A stretch of 16,376 bases of DNA, from the NCBI GenBank assembly GCA_964236535.1, contig CAXSEF010000072.1, positions 1 through 16,376 on the forward strand. Direction: 5' to 3'. The notes beneath the pieces were generated by a model, which had not been told where the DNA came from, did no database searches, and was given only the letters and a program-made list of their open reading frames with translations. Position numbers and translations under genes: made by a program. Of the stretch, positions 1-7,241 are shown in pieces. This DNA is from CAXSEF01 sp964236535. GTDB taxonomy: Bacteria > Pseudomonadota > Alphaproteobacteria > Acetobacterales > Acetobacteraceae. Position 1 is the stretch's first letter; every line of letters begins with the position of its first letter.

Positions 1-42
1 CACAACGGAAAACCAGGGAACGCGCGCCCGTGCAACCCTAAA

Positions 43-156
43 ATGCTCTAGCGGCATCGGGTAACGAACCCGGCAGCCTATGATGGCGCTCTGCGGCAAC
101 ACGGCAGCCTCACAGTCTGGTTCACCGACGCGGCGAACGCAGCCTGGAAGGCCTTT
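43..156 (+). pseudogene. IS5-family transposase, N-terminal remnant
   Basis: The plus-strand frame through position 61 reads RHRVTNPAAYDGALRQHGSL and continues TVWFTDAANAAWKA. This resembles the conserved start of single-ORF IS5-family transposases (typically a Y-x-x-x-L-R-x-R-G-S-L-T-x-W motif followed by a short acidic stretch). The frame meets a TAG stop just upstream at 49-51, and homology ends abruptly near 156, where an oppositely oriented IS1182 remnant begins. About 35 of roughly 300 expected residues remain and no catalytic residue is left. Recognition rests on motif memory only. Confidence 0.55.
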
Positions 157-572
157 AACAGCCCGCCCTCGCGGGTAGCCGCCAGCAGGCGGGTCAGCAG
201 GCGCTCCGTAGCTTTATGCTGGAGCAGCCGGCCGCGGAACTCGCACAGCACCGAGAAGTCGAAGCCGCCATCGGCCAGGTCAAGGGCGAGCAGGTATCTC
301 CAGTCGATCCGACCCCGGACGGCGTCGGCTGCCTGACGGTCGCTCAAACCCTCGCGGAACTGCATGAGCGTCACAAGACAAGGCGGCAGGGCGCATAGGC
401 GGGCTGGCCAAGCTTTGGATAGTGGTCGGCAAAGTCGGCATCGGCGAACACGGCGCCGAGCTTGTCTCTCAGAAGCACATACGGGTTACCGCGCCGGAAC
501 GCGGAACGCGGCACGCGCGATGCGCACGGTGTCGTCGGGCACGGACGGGAGCGGCTGCAACGGCAGAGACAT
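157..572 (-). pseudogene. IS1182-family transposase, 5' remnant with two compensating frameshifts
   Basis: The minus strand starts with ATG at 572, preceded by a good GGAGA ribosome-binding site, and encodes MSLPLQPLPSVPDDTVRIAR followed by the RGNPYVLLRDKLGAVF and VTLMQFREGLSDRQAADAVR blocks typical of the IS1182/DUF772 N-terminal domain. A 7-bp tandem duplication (GAACGCG at 497-503 and 504-510 on the plus strand) shifts the frame. Loss of one base near 374 (CTTGTCTTGTGACG in place of a frame-keeping sequence) restores it. The reading then continues IDWRYLLALDLADGGFDFSV up to GGLLKA near 157, where it is cut by the IS5 remnant. The DDE catalytic domain is absent. This is a dead fragment. 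Confidence 0.7.
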
Positions 573-640
573 GGGCGATCTCCAAAACAAAACCGAGCCA
601 ACGCCCCGCTGGCCCATGCGCTCCGGACTTCGCCAACAGT

Positions 641-957
641 GTCCGGCCGTTCCTTGCAATTCTTTTCCGTTTCGATAACGGCTCCAAGGTCGTGGTGGCT
701 TTTGGGGGCGTACGTCGCTTTAAAGGTTATTCGTCGAACGGCTGTTCATTCCGGATGTATTGAGGTCACAGGGGCTCGGAACTCAGCCGTTGAAAAATGC
801 CGAGATGGAAGCAAAGCGGCGTGGCTGTCGAGGAGCTTGGCTCGATACTTTCAACGCCGCGGCTGCACGCTTTTACAAGAAAAAAGGCTATCAGCCATTC
901 GGCGTCATTGCTGACTATCCACCCGGCACTGCCAGGTAGTTCCTGTCCAATCTTTCT
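641..957 (+). pseudogene. GNAT-family N-acetyltransferase pseudogene
   Basis: Translating two plus-strand frames gives a clear GNAT acetyltransferase C-terminal half. RPFLAILFR and FDNGSKVV (frame of 641) shift near 690-700 into GGFWGRTSL, then a stop, then RLFVERLFIPDVLRSQGLGT, LLKNAEMEAKRRGCRGAWLD-like sequence, TFNAAAARFYKKKGYQPFGV and IADYPPGTAR. The SQGLGT segment matches the acetyl-CoA pyrophosphate-binding motif (Q/R-x-x-G-x-G/A). The FYKKKGYQPFG block is the usual C-terminal motif. Damage seen: the frameshift, a TAA at 718-723 and a TAG at 937-939 where the family usually has an aromatic residue (the usual continuation is R-Y/F-F-L). Family assignment is firm; the substrate cannot be inferred. 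Confidence 0.75.
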
Positions 958-1108
958 AAACCGGATCACCAATGTTTTCACACAGCCTCCGCCATTCTCA
1001 GTCATCTGAATGCTCGCCTGTCAGTTTCCAGACTTGGCTGCAGTGGGCTGCCAAAGGCGATTTCAGCGATACGCCCAGCGCGTGTCTGGCTGATACCAAG
1101 CGGCCCTG

Positions 1109-1144
1109 AGAGTGACTGGCCAGGCAAGCAAGGCCAGTCACTCT
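1109..1144. terminator. Perfect 13-bp hairpin downstream of the DsbA-like gene
   Basis: AGAGTGACTGGCC (1109-1121) and GGCCAGTCACTCT (1132-1144) form a perfect 13-bp inverted repeat around a 10-nt loop. It lies about 50 bp beyond the stop codon of the minus-strand DsbA-like gene, so it could end that transcript. No T-run follows on either strand, so it is not a canonical intrinsic terminator. It may instead protect an mRNA 3' end or be an IS relic. Confidence 0.4.
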
Positions 1145-1197
1145 GCCTCTGGACTCTGCCAAAAGCCTAGGCCTCTGGAGCAGATAATGGCTGCCGG

Positions 1198-1896
1198 TCA
1201 CCTAGCGGGTGAAGCGGCGTTCCCGGCCACGCTCTCTGCCGCCTCGACCGCCGCGACGTCGAGCAGCCGCTCGATCACCTCCGGCTCCTGGGCGCCGGCA
1301 ATCGCGTGTCGGCCCGACACCACGAAGCATGGCACGCCATTGATGCCGAGCCGGTGGGCACGCAGGTTCTCTGCGTGGATCGCCTCGGCCTCGGCGTCGC
1401 CCAGGAGGAACTGCCGCGCCGCCTCGCCGTCGAGCCCGCAGGAGGCCGCCACCGCCGTCAGCACCCGCAGTTCACCCAGGTCGCGGCCGTCGGTGAAGTG
1501 TGCCGCGAACAGCGCCTCCACCATCTCGCCCGCGCGGCCGTAGCGCGCGGCCAGCCGCACCAGACGGTGCGCGTCCACGCTCGACGGCGTGCGCCGGATG
1601 CGTTCGAAGCGGAACTGCACCCCCTCGGCCAGTCCGATTTCGGTGATCGACAGGTAGAGCCGCCGCGCGCGGTCCTCGCCGCCGAACTTGCGCAGCACGT
1701 ATTCGGCGCGGCTCATCCCGGCTGCTGGCATGTCGGGGTTGAGCAGGAACGGGCGCCAGGTGAGCTCGAACTGCAGCTCCGGCCGCCGCCGCAGCGTCCG
1801 CAGCAGCCGCCGTACGCCGATGTAGCACCAGGGGCAGACCAAGTCGTGCACGACCTCGATGCAAAGACGGGTGCGGCTTGGAGTTTCGATCCTCAC
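1198..1896 (-). CDS. DsbA-family (FrnE-like) thioredoxin-fold oxidoreductase
   Basis: The product is 232 residues and has a thioredoxin-fold start: a beta strand (RLCIEVVHDL) runs into a CPWC active site at residues 21-24, followed by YIGVRRL. This CPWCYIG pattern is typical of the FrnE / 2-hydroxychromene-2-carboxylate isomerase-like branch of the DsbA superfamily. A long helical insert follows (residues about 45-170). The C-terminal strand GVPCFVV carries the conserved cis-proline position, then the GA-Q-x-P-E motif. No signal peptide is visible, so it is probably a cytoplasmic dithiol oxidoreductase or isomerase; the substrate is unknown. The start is GTG at 1894-1896 with AGGA about 8 nt upstream. 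It lies on the same strand as secF but 240 bp away, so a shared transcript is uncertain. Confidence 0.88.
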   Translation of the reverse strand: MRIETPSRTRLCIEVVHDLVCPWCYIGVRRLLRTLRRRPELQFELTWRPFLLNPDMPAAGMSRAEYVLRKFGGEDRARRLYLSITEIGLAEGVQFRFERIRRTPSSVDAHRLVRLAARYGRAGEMVEALFAAHFTDGRDLGELRVLTAVAASCGLDGEAARQFLLGDAEAEAIHAENLRAHRLGINGVPCFVVSGRHAIAGAQEPEVIERLLDVAAVEAAESVAGNAASPAR

Positions 1897-2137
1897 CCGA
1901 GCATCCTACGCAGCCATGCCGCGCAGGAGAAGCCGTCAGACAAGCAACGTGCCAAGGCGCGCGGGCGCGAAGACGGGTTCGAGATAATCGGCTTCAATCA
2001 CCTAGGCATGTTCCTGCCCACGCGCCTGCTCGTGCCGCTGCTGGAGGAGAGCGCCTAGCCCCGATGATCGCGGGGCCGCGCATGCGGCCGCCAGACAAGG
2101 CGGGACAGCGCCTCCGGCCTTGCCCGCCGGCGTCGCC

Positions 2138-3109
2138 TCACGGCCGCGGCCTGACCACCGGCCCGGTCTTGCGCACCGCCCGGTCGCTGCGGACGTCGCG
2201 GCGGAGCTTGTTCTCCCCGAGCAGCAGCAAGATGGGGGCGGCGATGAAGATCGAGCTGGAGGTGCCGACGACGATGCCGAACAGCATCACCCAGGCGAAC
2301 CCCGAGAGGGTGGCGCCGCCGAACAGGGCGAGCGGCAGGGCGGCGAGGAACACCGTGGACGAGGTGGCCAGCGTGCGGTTCAGGGTCTCGTTGATCGACA
2401 GGTCGATGAGCTCGCGCAGCGGCATGGTGCGATACTTGCGCAGGTTCTCGCGCATGCGGTCGTAGACCACGACCTTGTCGTTGGTGGAATAGCCGATGAC
2501 GGTGAGGATCGCGGCAACCATCACCAGGTCGAACTCGATGCGGGTGAGGGCCAGGAAACCGATGGTCTTGGTCACGTCGAGCAGCAGGGTGACGACGGCG
2601 CCGACGGCGAACTGCCATTCGAAGCGGATCCAGATGTACGTCATGATCATCAGCAGGCTGATGCCGAGCGCCAGCAGGCCGTTGCGGAACAGCTCGCTGG
2701 ACACCGAGGCGCCCACGGCGTCGGCGCGCAGGATGGTGGTGCCGGGGGCGGCCTGCTCCAGGGCGGCGCGGACCTTCTGGGTTTCGGCCTGGTTTGCGGC
2801 GTCGCTGGGCTGGGCGTCGAGGCGCAGCAGGACGTCGTCGGCGGCGCCGAAGCGCTGCAGGCCAGCCGCAGGCACGCCCTGGGCCGAGAGTGCAGCGCGC
2901 AGGGCGGTGAAGTCGGCGGGGCCCGGGGTGCGGGCCTCGATGACGACGCCGCCCTTGAAGTCGATGCCGAGGTCGAGGCCGGGGTAGAAGAACAGCCCGA
3001 CCGAGGCCAGCGAGAGCACCGCGGAGGTGGCGAGGCCGAGGAAGCGGCCACGCATGAAGCGGATGCGGGTCCCGTCCTTGACGAAGCGGAACAGCGGGCG
3101 GGTGAACAT
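2138..3109 (-). CDS. secF: Protein translocase subunit SecF
   Basis: The 323-residue product is an inner-membrane SecF. It has an N-terminal RFVKDGTRIRFMRGRF stretch and a first membrane helix (about 26-43). GLDLGIDFKGGVVIEA (about 44-59) is the conserved SecD/SecF motif opening the periplasmic domain. Five further hydrophobic segments form the C-terminal bundle, with the signature IGYSTNDKVVVYDRMREN between them. SecF pairs with SecD and uses proton motive force to help exported proteins leave the SecYEG channel. A longer ORF reaches 3193, but I chose ATG 3107-3109: homology begins at MFTRPLF, and GAAGG lies about 10 nt upstream. secD lies upstream on the same strand with a 190-bp gap carrying two hairpins. 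Confidence 0.96.
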   Translation of the reverse strand: MFTRPLFRFVKDGTRIRFMRGRFLGLATSAVLSLASVGLFFYPGLDLGIDFKGGVVIEARTPGPADFTALRAALSAQGVPAAGLQRFGAADDVLLRLDAQPSDAANQAETQKVRAALEQAAPGTTILRADAVGASVSSELFRNGLLALGISLLMIMTYIWIRFEWQFAVGAVVTLLLDVTKTIGFLALTRIEFDLVMVAAILTVIGYSTNDKVVVYDRMRENLRKYRTMPLRELIDLSINETLNRTLATSSTVFLAALPLALFGGATLSGFAWVMLFGIVVGTSSSIFIAAPILLLLGENKLRRDVRSDRAVRKTGPVVRPRP

Positions 3110-3141
3110 CGGGCGAAACCTTCGCGAGGTAGGAAGCAAAG

Positions 3142-3182
3142 CTGGGCTCTGCCCAGACCCGCCAGGGGCGAGCCGCCCCTGG
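3142..3182. repeat. Paired palindromes between secD and secF
   Basis: Two short hairpins lie in tandem between secD and secF: CTGGGC-TCT-GCCCAG (3142-3156) and CCAGGGGCG-AGC-CGCCCCTGG (3162-3182). The second has a perfect 9-bp stem with a 3-nt loop. GGGCTCTGCCC-type palindromes followed by a CAGGGGC/GCCCCTG palindrome are, as I recall, dispersed intergenic repeats in Acetobacteraceae genomes. Within one window I cannot show copy number. Either hairpin could also modulate readthrough from secD into secF. Confidence 0.45.
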
Positions 3183-3299
3183 ACCGGCATCAATTCGGCA
3201 CTCGTGGCACGACAAGGATCGGGTGCCGCAGCTTTTCTCTCGCATGGAGTCTCAAGGCTTGCCCTGAGCGGAGTCCAGAGGCAGCGCCTGCGGCCTCGC

Positions 3300-5171
3300 C
3301 TACACGGGCAGCAGCGACGGCCGCCATGCCGCGTACCAGCGCACCATCAGCATGCGCGCAAGCACGGTCGCGGTGAACAGGGTGGTGACGATGCCCACCG
3401 TGATGGTCAGCGCGAAGCCGCGCACCGGGCCGGTGCCGAACACGAACAGCATGACGTGGGCGAGCAGCGCGGTGACGTTGCTGTCGATGATGGTGGAATA
3501 GGCACGCCGGAAGCCGGCTTCCATGGCGTTGACCGGGCTACGGCCGGCCTGTGCCTCCTCTCGGATACGCTCGTTGATCAGGATGTTGGCGTCCACCGCC
3601 ATGCCCAGCGTGAGCAGGATGCCGGCCATGCCGGGGAGCGTCAGCGTGGCGCCGAACAGCGACAGGATGGCGACCATCAGCACCAGATTGGCAACAAGCG
3701 CGATGTTCGCCAGCCAGCCGAACAGCCCGTAGAACGTGCCCATGAAGCCGACGACGAGCAGCAGGCCGACAAGCAGCGACAGCGCGCCGGCGCGGATCGA
3801 GTCGGCTCCCAGCTCCGGCCCGACGCTGCGGCTCTCGACCACCGTCAGCGGCGCCGGAAGCGCGCCGGCGCGCAGCAGCAGCGCAAGGTCGGTGGCGGAC
3901 TGCGCGGTGAAGTTGCCGCTGATCTGGCCGGAGCCGCCAGGGATGACGCCCTGGATGACCGGGGCGCTGATGACCTTGTTGTCGAGCACGATGGCGAAGC
4001 GGTGGCCAAGGTTGGTGCGGGTGACGTCGGCAAAACGTCGGCCGCCGGCGCTGTCGAGGGTGAAGTTGACCACCCACTGGCCAGTCTGCTGATTCTGCGC
4101 GGGGGTGGCGTTGGTCAGCGAGGCACCGTCGACATCGGCGTGGCGGCTGACGACGATGCGTGCGCCCGGGGCGTCGCTGGAGGGCAGGCTGTCCTCGCCG
4201 AGCGGCGGTGCGGCGGGGTTCGCCTTCTCGTCGACCAAGTGGAAGCTCATCTTGGCGGTCTGCCCGAGCAGCTCGCGGATGCGGTTGGGGTCGGTGACGC
4301 CGGGCAGCTCCACGACGATGCGGTCCTCGCCCTGGCGGGTGATCTGCGGGTCGGCGACGCCGGAGCCGTCGATGCGGCGGCGCACGATCTCGATGGACTG
4401 CTCGATGGCGGCGCGGGCGCGGGTGGCGAGCGCCGTCGGCTGCAGGGTGAGCGCGATCTGACCGTCCGGGGTGGTGGCGACGGTGAACTCGTTCGGCACG
4501 GAGGGAGAAATGGCGCGCAGGGCGGCCAACGCCTCCGCGAGCTTCGCGGGGTCGGGCAGGCGCAGGGTGACGCGCGGGGTGCCGGCGGGCAGTGCCGCAG
4601 GAGCAAGGTTCATGGCGGGCGTGGCGCCATAGCCGCCCGCGCCAACGGGAGCGGTGCCAGGGAACGCGGGGGCGGACGTGGGCGCCGCGAGGGTCGTGCC
4701 CGTGGCGGCGACCGCCGGGGTGGCCTGAGCCGAGGATGCTGCGCCGCCGGGCGTGTCGGCAGCCGGATGACCAATGACGGGGCTGTCCGGAGCGGCAGCG
4801 GCTGGCGCGGCAGGAGCGGCCGAAGGGCTGTCGGCTGCCGGGATGGCGGGATGGGTGCCGGCTGCGACATCGGCGGGCCTGGGATGGCCGGTGGAGATGG
4901 CGATGTTGCGGTAGCCGATGGCACCTCCGGGCGCATGGATCAGCGCCTGGCGCGCCTCGTCGGCGAGGCCCTCGAGGCGCTCGCGCACCACCGTATCCAT
5001 GTCGACTTGCATCAGCAGGTAGGAGCCACCGCGCAGGTCGAGGCCGAGGTTGACACGGTGCCAGGGCAGCCACGCCGCCGGCGCCGCGAACAGGTTGGGC
5101 AGGCACAGCAGCACGCCGAGCGCGCAGATGCCGAGGATGAGCGCCGTCCTGGCCCGGCTGAAATACATCAT
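3300..5171 (-). CDS. secD: Protein translocase subunit SecD
   Basis: The 623-residue product is SecD, the partner of SecF in the inner-membrane complex that drives late steps of Sec export. Features in order: an N-terminal membrane helix (about 10-28), NLGLDLRGGSYLLMQVD (about 41-57), a large periplasmic region, and a C-terminal six-helix bundle with the hallmark GMAVDANILINERIREE. Residues about 98-200 are a low-complexity Ala/Pro/Thr-rich insertion in the first periplasmic domain. The ORF is open to 5291, but homology begins at MMYFSRARTALILG. ATG 5169-5171 (or the next ATG, 5166-5168) with GGGAA about 9 nt upstream is the likely start. It is divergent from the Gfo/Idh/MocA gene across 284 bp of GC-rich DNA that must hold both promoters. 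No yajC is seen upstream. Confidence 0.96.
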   Translation of the reverse strand: MMYFSRARTALILGICALGVLLCLPNLFAAPAAWLPWHRVNLGLDLRGGSYLLMQVDMDTVVRERLEGLADEARQALIHAPGGAIGYRNIAISTGHPRPADVAAGTHPAIPAADSPSAAPAAPAAAAPDSPVIGHPAADTPGGAASSAQATPAVAATGTTLAAPTSAPAFPGTAPVGAGGYGATPAMNLAPAALPAGTPRVTLRLPDPAKLAEALAALRAISPSVPNEFTVATTPDGQIALTLQPTALATRARAAIEQSIEIVRRRIDGSGVADPQITRQGEDRIVVELPGVTDPNRIRELLGQTAKMSFHLVDEKANPAAPPLGEDSLPSSDAPGARIVVSRHADVDGASLTNATPAQNQQTGQWVVNFTLDSAGGRRFADVTRTNLGHRFAIVLDNKVISAPVIQGVIPGGSGQISGNFTAQSATDLALLLRAGALPAPLTVVESRSVGPELGADSIRAGALSLLVGLLLVVGFMGTFYGLFGWLANIALVANLVLMVAILSLFGATLTLPGMAGILLTLGMAVDANILINERIREEAQAGRSPVNAMEAGFRRAYSTIIDSNVTALLAHVMLFVFGTGPVRGFALTITVGIVTTLFTATVLARMLMVRWYAAWRPSLLPV

Positions 5172-5455
5172 CGAGGCGTTCCCGCAGCGTGTGGCGGGAT
5201 ACCCCGCCGGATTGCGGCGGACCATGCCGAGGGGCGGGGGGGGATGCAACTGTCCGGTCGCAGGAGAAGGCAGGTCCGGGGGCGAGGCCACTCCCGGACC
5301 CCGGCGCTCACTGGCGCGGCGGGAGCGGCCTGAGCCTCGACCCGGTCGGTCCGCGGGGGCCGCTCGCTCCTGGCGGGTCCCGGCCTAGACCAAGGGGAGC
5401 ACAGCCCGGCCTGGCTTGCCTGGCTCCGCGGTCACGGGGCTGCTACGGCTCCGGC

Positions 5456-6436
5456 ATGGAACAGCTTCGCATCGGCATCCTGGGCGCCGGCCATTTCGGG
5501 CGTTTCCACGCGCTCAAGGTCAAGGCGGCGCCGCGTGCGGTGCTGGTGGGCGTGCACGACCCGGACCCGGCGCGGGCGGATGCGGTGGGGCGAGAGGCGG
5601 GGGCGCCGGCGCTCGGCCTGGGCAAGCTGATCGAGGCGGCGGACGCAGTGGTGGTGGCCGCACCCGCGGAGGTGCACTTCGCCCTGGCGCGGCAGGCGCT
5701 GGAGGCCGGGCGGCACGTGCTGGTGGAGAAGCCCATCGCGGCAAGCCTCGCGGAGGCGGACGCGCTGGCGGCGCTGGCGGCGGAGCGGCGGCTGGTGCTG
5801 CAGGTGGGGCACCTGCTGCGCTATTCGGCGGAGCATGCGGCGATCTCGGCCCGGATCAGCCGGCCGCTGTATATTGAGGCGACGCGGATCGCGCCGTACA
5901 AACCACGCGGCACCGACGTCTCGGTGATCCTGGACCTGATGATCCACGACCTCGACTTGGTGCTGTCGCTGGTGGACAGCCCGATCGAGAGCGTGGACGC
6001 GCTGGGGGCGGCGGTGTCGAGCCCGCTCGAGGACATCGCCAACGCGCGGGTGCGGTTCGCCAACGGCTGCGTGGCGACGATCACGGCAAGCCGGATCTCG
6101 CTGAAGACCGAGCGGCGGATGCGGCTGTTCAGCGAGGAGGGGTATCTCTCGGCGGATTTCGGCGCGCGCGAGCTGGTGATGATCGGCCGCAAGCGGGGGC
6201 TGCCGTTGCCGGGAACGGGGGGGTTCCGACGCGAGGCGGTGAACTGGAAGGACCACGACTCCATGGCCGCAGAGCACGGTGCGTTCGTGGCGTCGTGCCT
6301 GGACCAGGCGCCGGTGCTGGTGGACGCGCCGGCCGGGCGGCGGGCGCTCGCCGCGGCGCTCGCCGTGGGGGAGAGCATGGCGACGTCGCGAGCGCGCGCG
6401 GAGCTGTCGGGGCTGGTGGGGGTGCGGGCGGGCTAG
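5456..6436 (+). CDS. Gfo/Idh/MocA-family NAD(P)-dependent oxidoreductase
   Basis: The 326-residue protein opens with a Rossmann dinucleotide-binding motif, LRIGILGAGHFGRFHALK (GxGxxG-type). It then has the family hallmark VLVEKPIA near residue 97, and DLMIHDLDLVLSLV in the C-terminal domain, where the His-Asp segment is in the usual catalytic region. Length is normal for the family. These enzymes oxidise or reduce a sugar or cyclitol hydroxyl with NAD(P). The MIHDLDLVL pattern resembles enzymes acting on UDP-GlcNAc at C3 (GnnA/WlbA-like) in lipopolysaccharide pathways, but no lpx genes are nearby, so that is only a guess. ATG 5456 was chosen because the Rossmann strand starts directly after it; the frame is open farther upstream with no homology. 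Confidence 0.88.
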   Translation: MEQLRIGILGAGHFGRFHALKVKAAPRAVLVGVHDPDPARADAVGREAGAPALGLGKLIEAADAVVVAAPAEVHFALARQALEAGRHVLVEKPIAASLAEADALAALAAERRLVLQVGHLLRYSAEHAAISARISRPLYIEATRIAPYKPRGTDVSVILDLMIHDLDLVLSLVDSPIESVDALGAAVSSPLEDIANARVRFANGCVATITASRISLKTERRMRLFSEEGYLSADFGARELVMIGRKRGLPLPGTGGFRREAVNWKDHDSMAAEHGAFVASCLDQAPVLVDAPAGRRALAAALAVGESMATSRARAELSGLVGVRAG

Positions 6437-6448
6437 GCAAGGCTGGCT

Positions 6449-6478
6449 TGCGGCCGCGACGGACCCGTCGCGGCCGCA
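6449..6478. terminator. Strong GC hairpin after the Gfo/Idh/MocA gene
   Basis: TGCGGCCGCGAC (6449-6460) pairs perfectly with GTCGCGGCCGCA (6467-6478) around the 6-nt loop GGACCC, 12 bp past the stop codon. Position and stem strength fit a transcription terminator. No U-tract follows, which is common in very GC-rich genomes but leaves the call tentative. Confidence 0.5.
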
Positions 6479-6725
6479 GCGGCACGCGGCGTGGCGAGTG
6501 GGTCCGCAGCGCCCGTGTTGCGGGACGATGCGGCGTGTCCGGGCGACGCGTACGCGCGGTGCCTTGCGGGTGGCAACGAGGTCCGTGCGTGGACGCGCTT
6601 CGCGCTTCCTTAACCCATTCTGCCTACCGTTCGACTTGAGGGCCGTCCGGTGCGGCAGTGAACCATTCTGTGTCTCCGCCTGGGTACCGCCAGGGCACGA
6701 CTTTGCAGGTTGGGGACGACAGGGA
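6479..6725 (+). promoter_or_regulatory. Leader region with repeated AACC(C)ATTCTG, upstream of the PAS remnant
   Basis: This 247-bp stretch has no gene. It contains TTAACCCATTCTG (6610-6622) and GAACCATTCTG (6660-6670), a spaced near-direct repeat 49 bp apart, ahead of a decayed chemotaxis-type gene. It may be a leftover promoter or activator-site region. No clear -35/-10 pair is visible. Confidence 0.2.
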
Positions 6726-7080
6726 ATGTTTGGATTGGCAATTCTGCCGTGCAAGGCCAGGCCCAGCTTGATGTTCTTGCTCGGTCGCAGGTGGTGATCA
6801 AATTCAGCCTTGACGGCAAGATCCTGACCGCGAGCGATGAGTTCCTCGACGCACTCGGCTATACCCTGGCCGAGGTGCAGGGCCGGCACCACAGCATGTT
6901 CGTTGCCGAGCAGATCAAGGCCAGCCCGCAGTATGTGGCTTTCTGGGAAATCTGCGGCGGGCGAGTGCCAGGCGGCCGAATTCAGGCGGATCACCAAGGG
7001 TGGCCAGGAAATCTGGATTCAGGCGTCGTACAACCCGGTGCTGCTGCGCGGCCGGCCGGTCAAGGTGGTGAAGTATGCAA
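6726..7080 (+). pseudogene. PAS-domain chemotaxis/sensor protein remnant
   Basis: ATG at 6726 follows AGGGA closely. The reading MFG(F), then GNSAVQGQAQLDVLARSQVV, IKFSLDGKILTASDEFLDAL, GYTLAEVQGRHHSMFVAEQI and finally AAEFRRITKGGQEIWIQASY-NPVLLRGRPVKVVKYA is the N-terminal PAS module typical of alphaproteobacterial methyl-accepting chemotaxis proteins. Two frameshifts break it. One T is missing in TTTGGATT, just after MFG. One extra G lies in GGCGGGCGAG near 6957-6965, after which homology moves to the next frame. Homology stops at VKVVKYA near 7080. The methyl-accepting signalling domain is absent, so no receptor can be made. No recognisable gene follows between 7081 and 7241. Confidence 0.72.
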
Positions 7081-7241
7081 GAGCTGCTGACACATACATT
7101 GGCCCGGTAGCTTGGCCTCCAGTTCGGGATGACGTTCCTGCAAGGCTCGAGGCTTCCCACCTGCCAGAAGGCGAGGGGAGGGGCCGAGGTGCTCCGATGC
7201 ACTGGATTATCGTGAGGCGTTGAGCGTCCCTTGTCGCGCAT

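Noticed and set aside
958..1108. Possible IS fragment between the GNAT pseudogene and the hairpin
   Set aside because: Reading all frames gave no recognisable transposase or other motif.
1897..2058. Plus-strand reading ending GFNHLGMFLPTRLLVPLLEE, in a long ORF antisense to the DsbA-like gene
   Set aside because: Most of the ORF is the antisense shadow of the DsbA-like gene. The non-overlapping tail looks protein-like but matches no family I recognise, and it has no start or ribosome-binding site of its own.
2071..2137. Possible terminator hairpins downstream of secF (for example GGCCGC-GCAT-GCGGCC at 2074-2089)
   Set aside because: Stems are short and GC-biased sequence gives many such pairings by chance; no T-run follows.
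3027..5333. Very long plus-strand ORF (768 codons) opposite secD and secF
   Set aside because: It is antisense to two well-conserved genes, is rich in Arg, Gly, Ala and Asp as expected from high-GC shadow frames, and shows no domain.
5172..5455. Coding potential in the gap between secD and the Gfo/Idh/MocA gene
   Set aside because: Both neighbouring ORFs extend into it, but without homology or ribosome-binding sites; it is best read as a divergent promoter region, with no box clear enough to call.
5432..6997. Long minus-strand ORF opposite the Gfo/Idh/MocA gene
   Set aside because: A shadow frame with Arg/His/Pro-rich composition; the plus-strand protein is clearly the real product.
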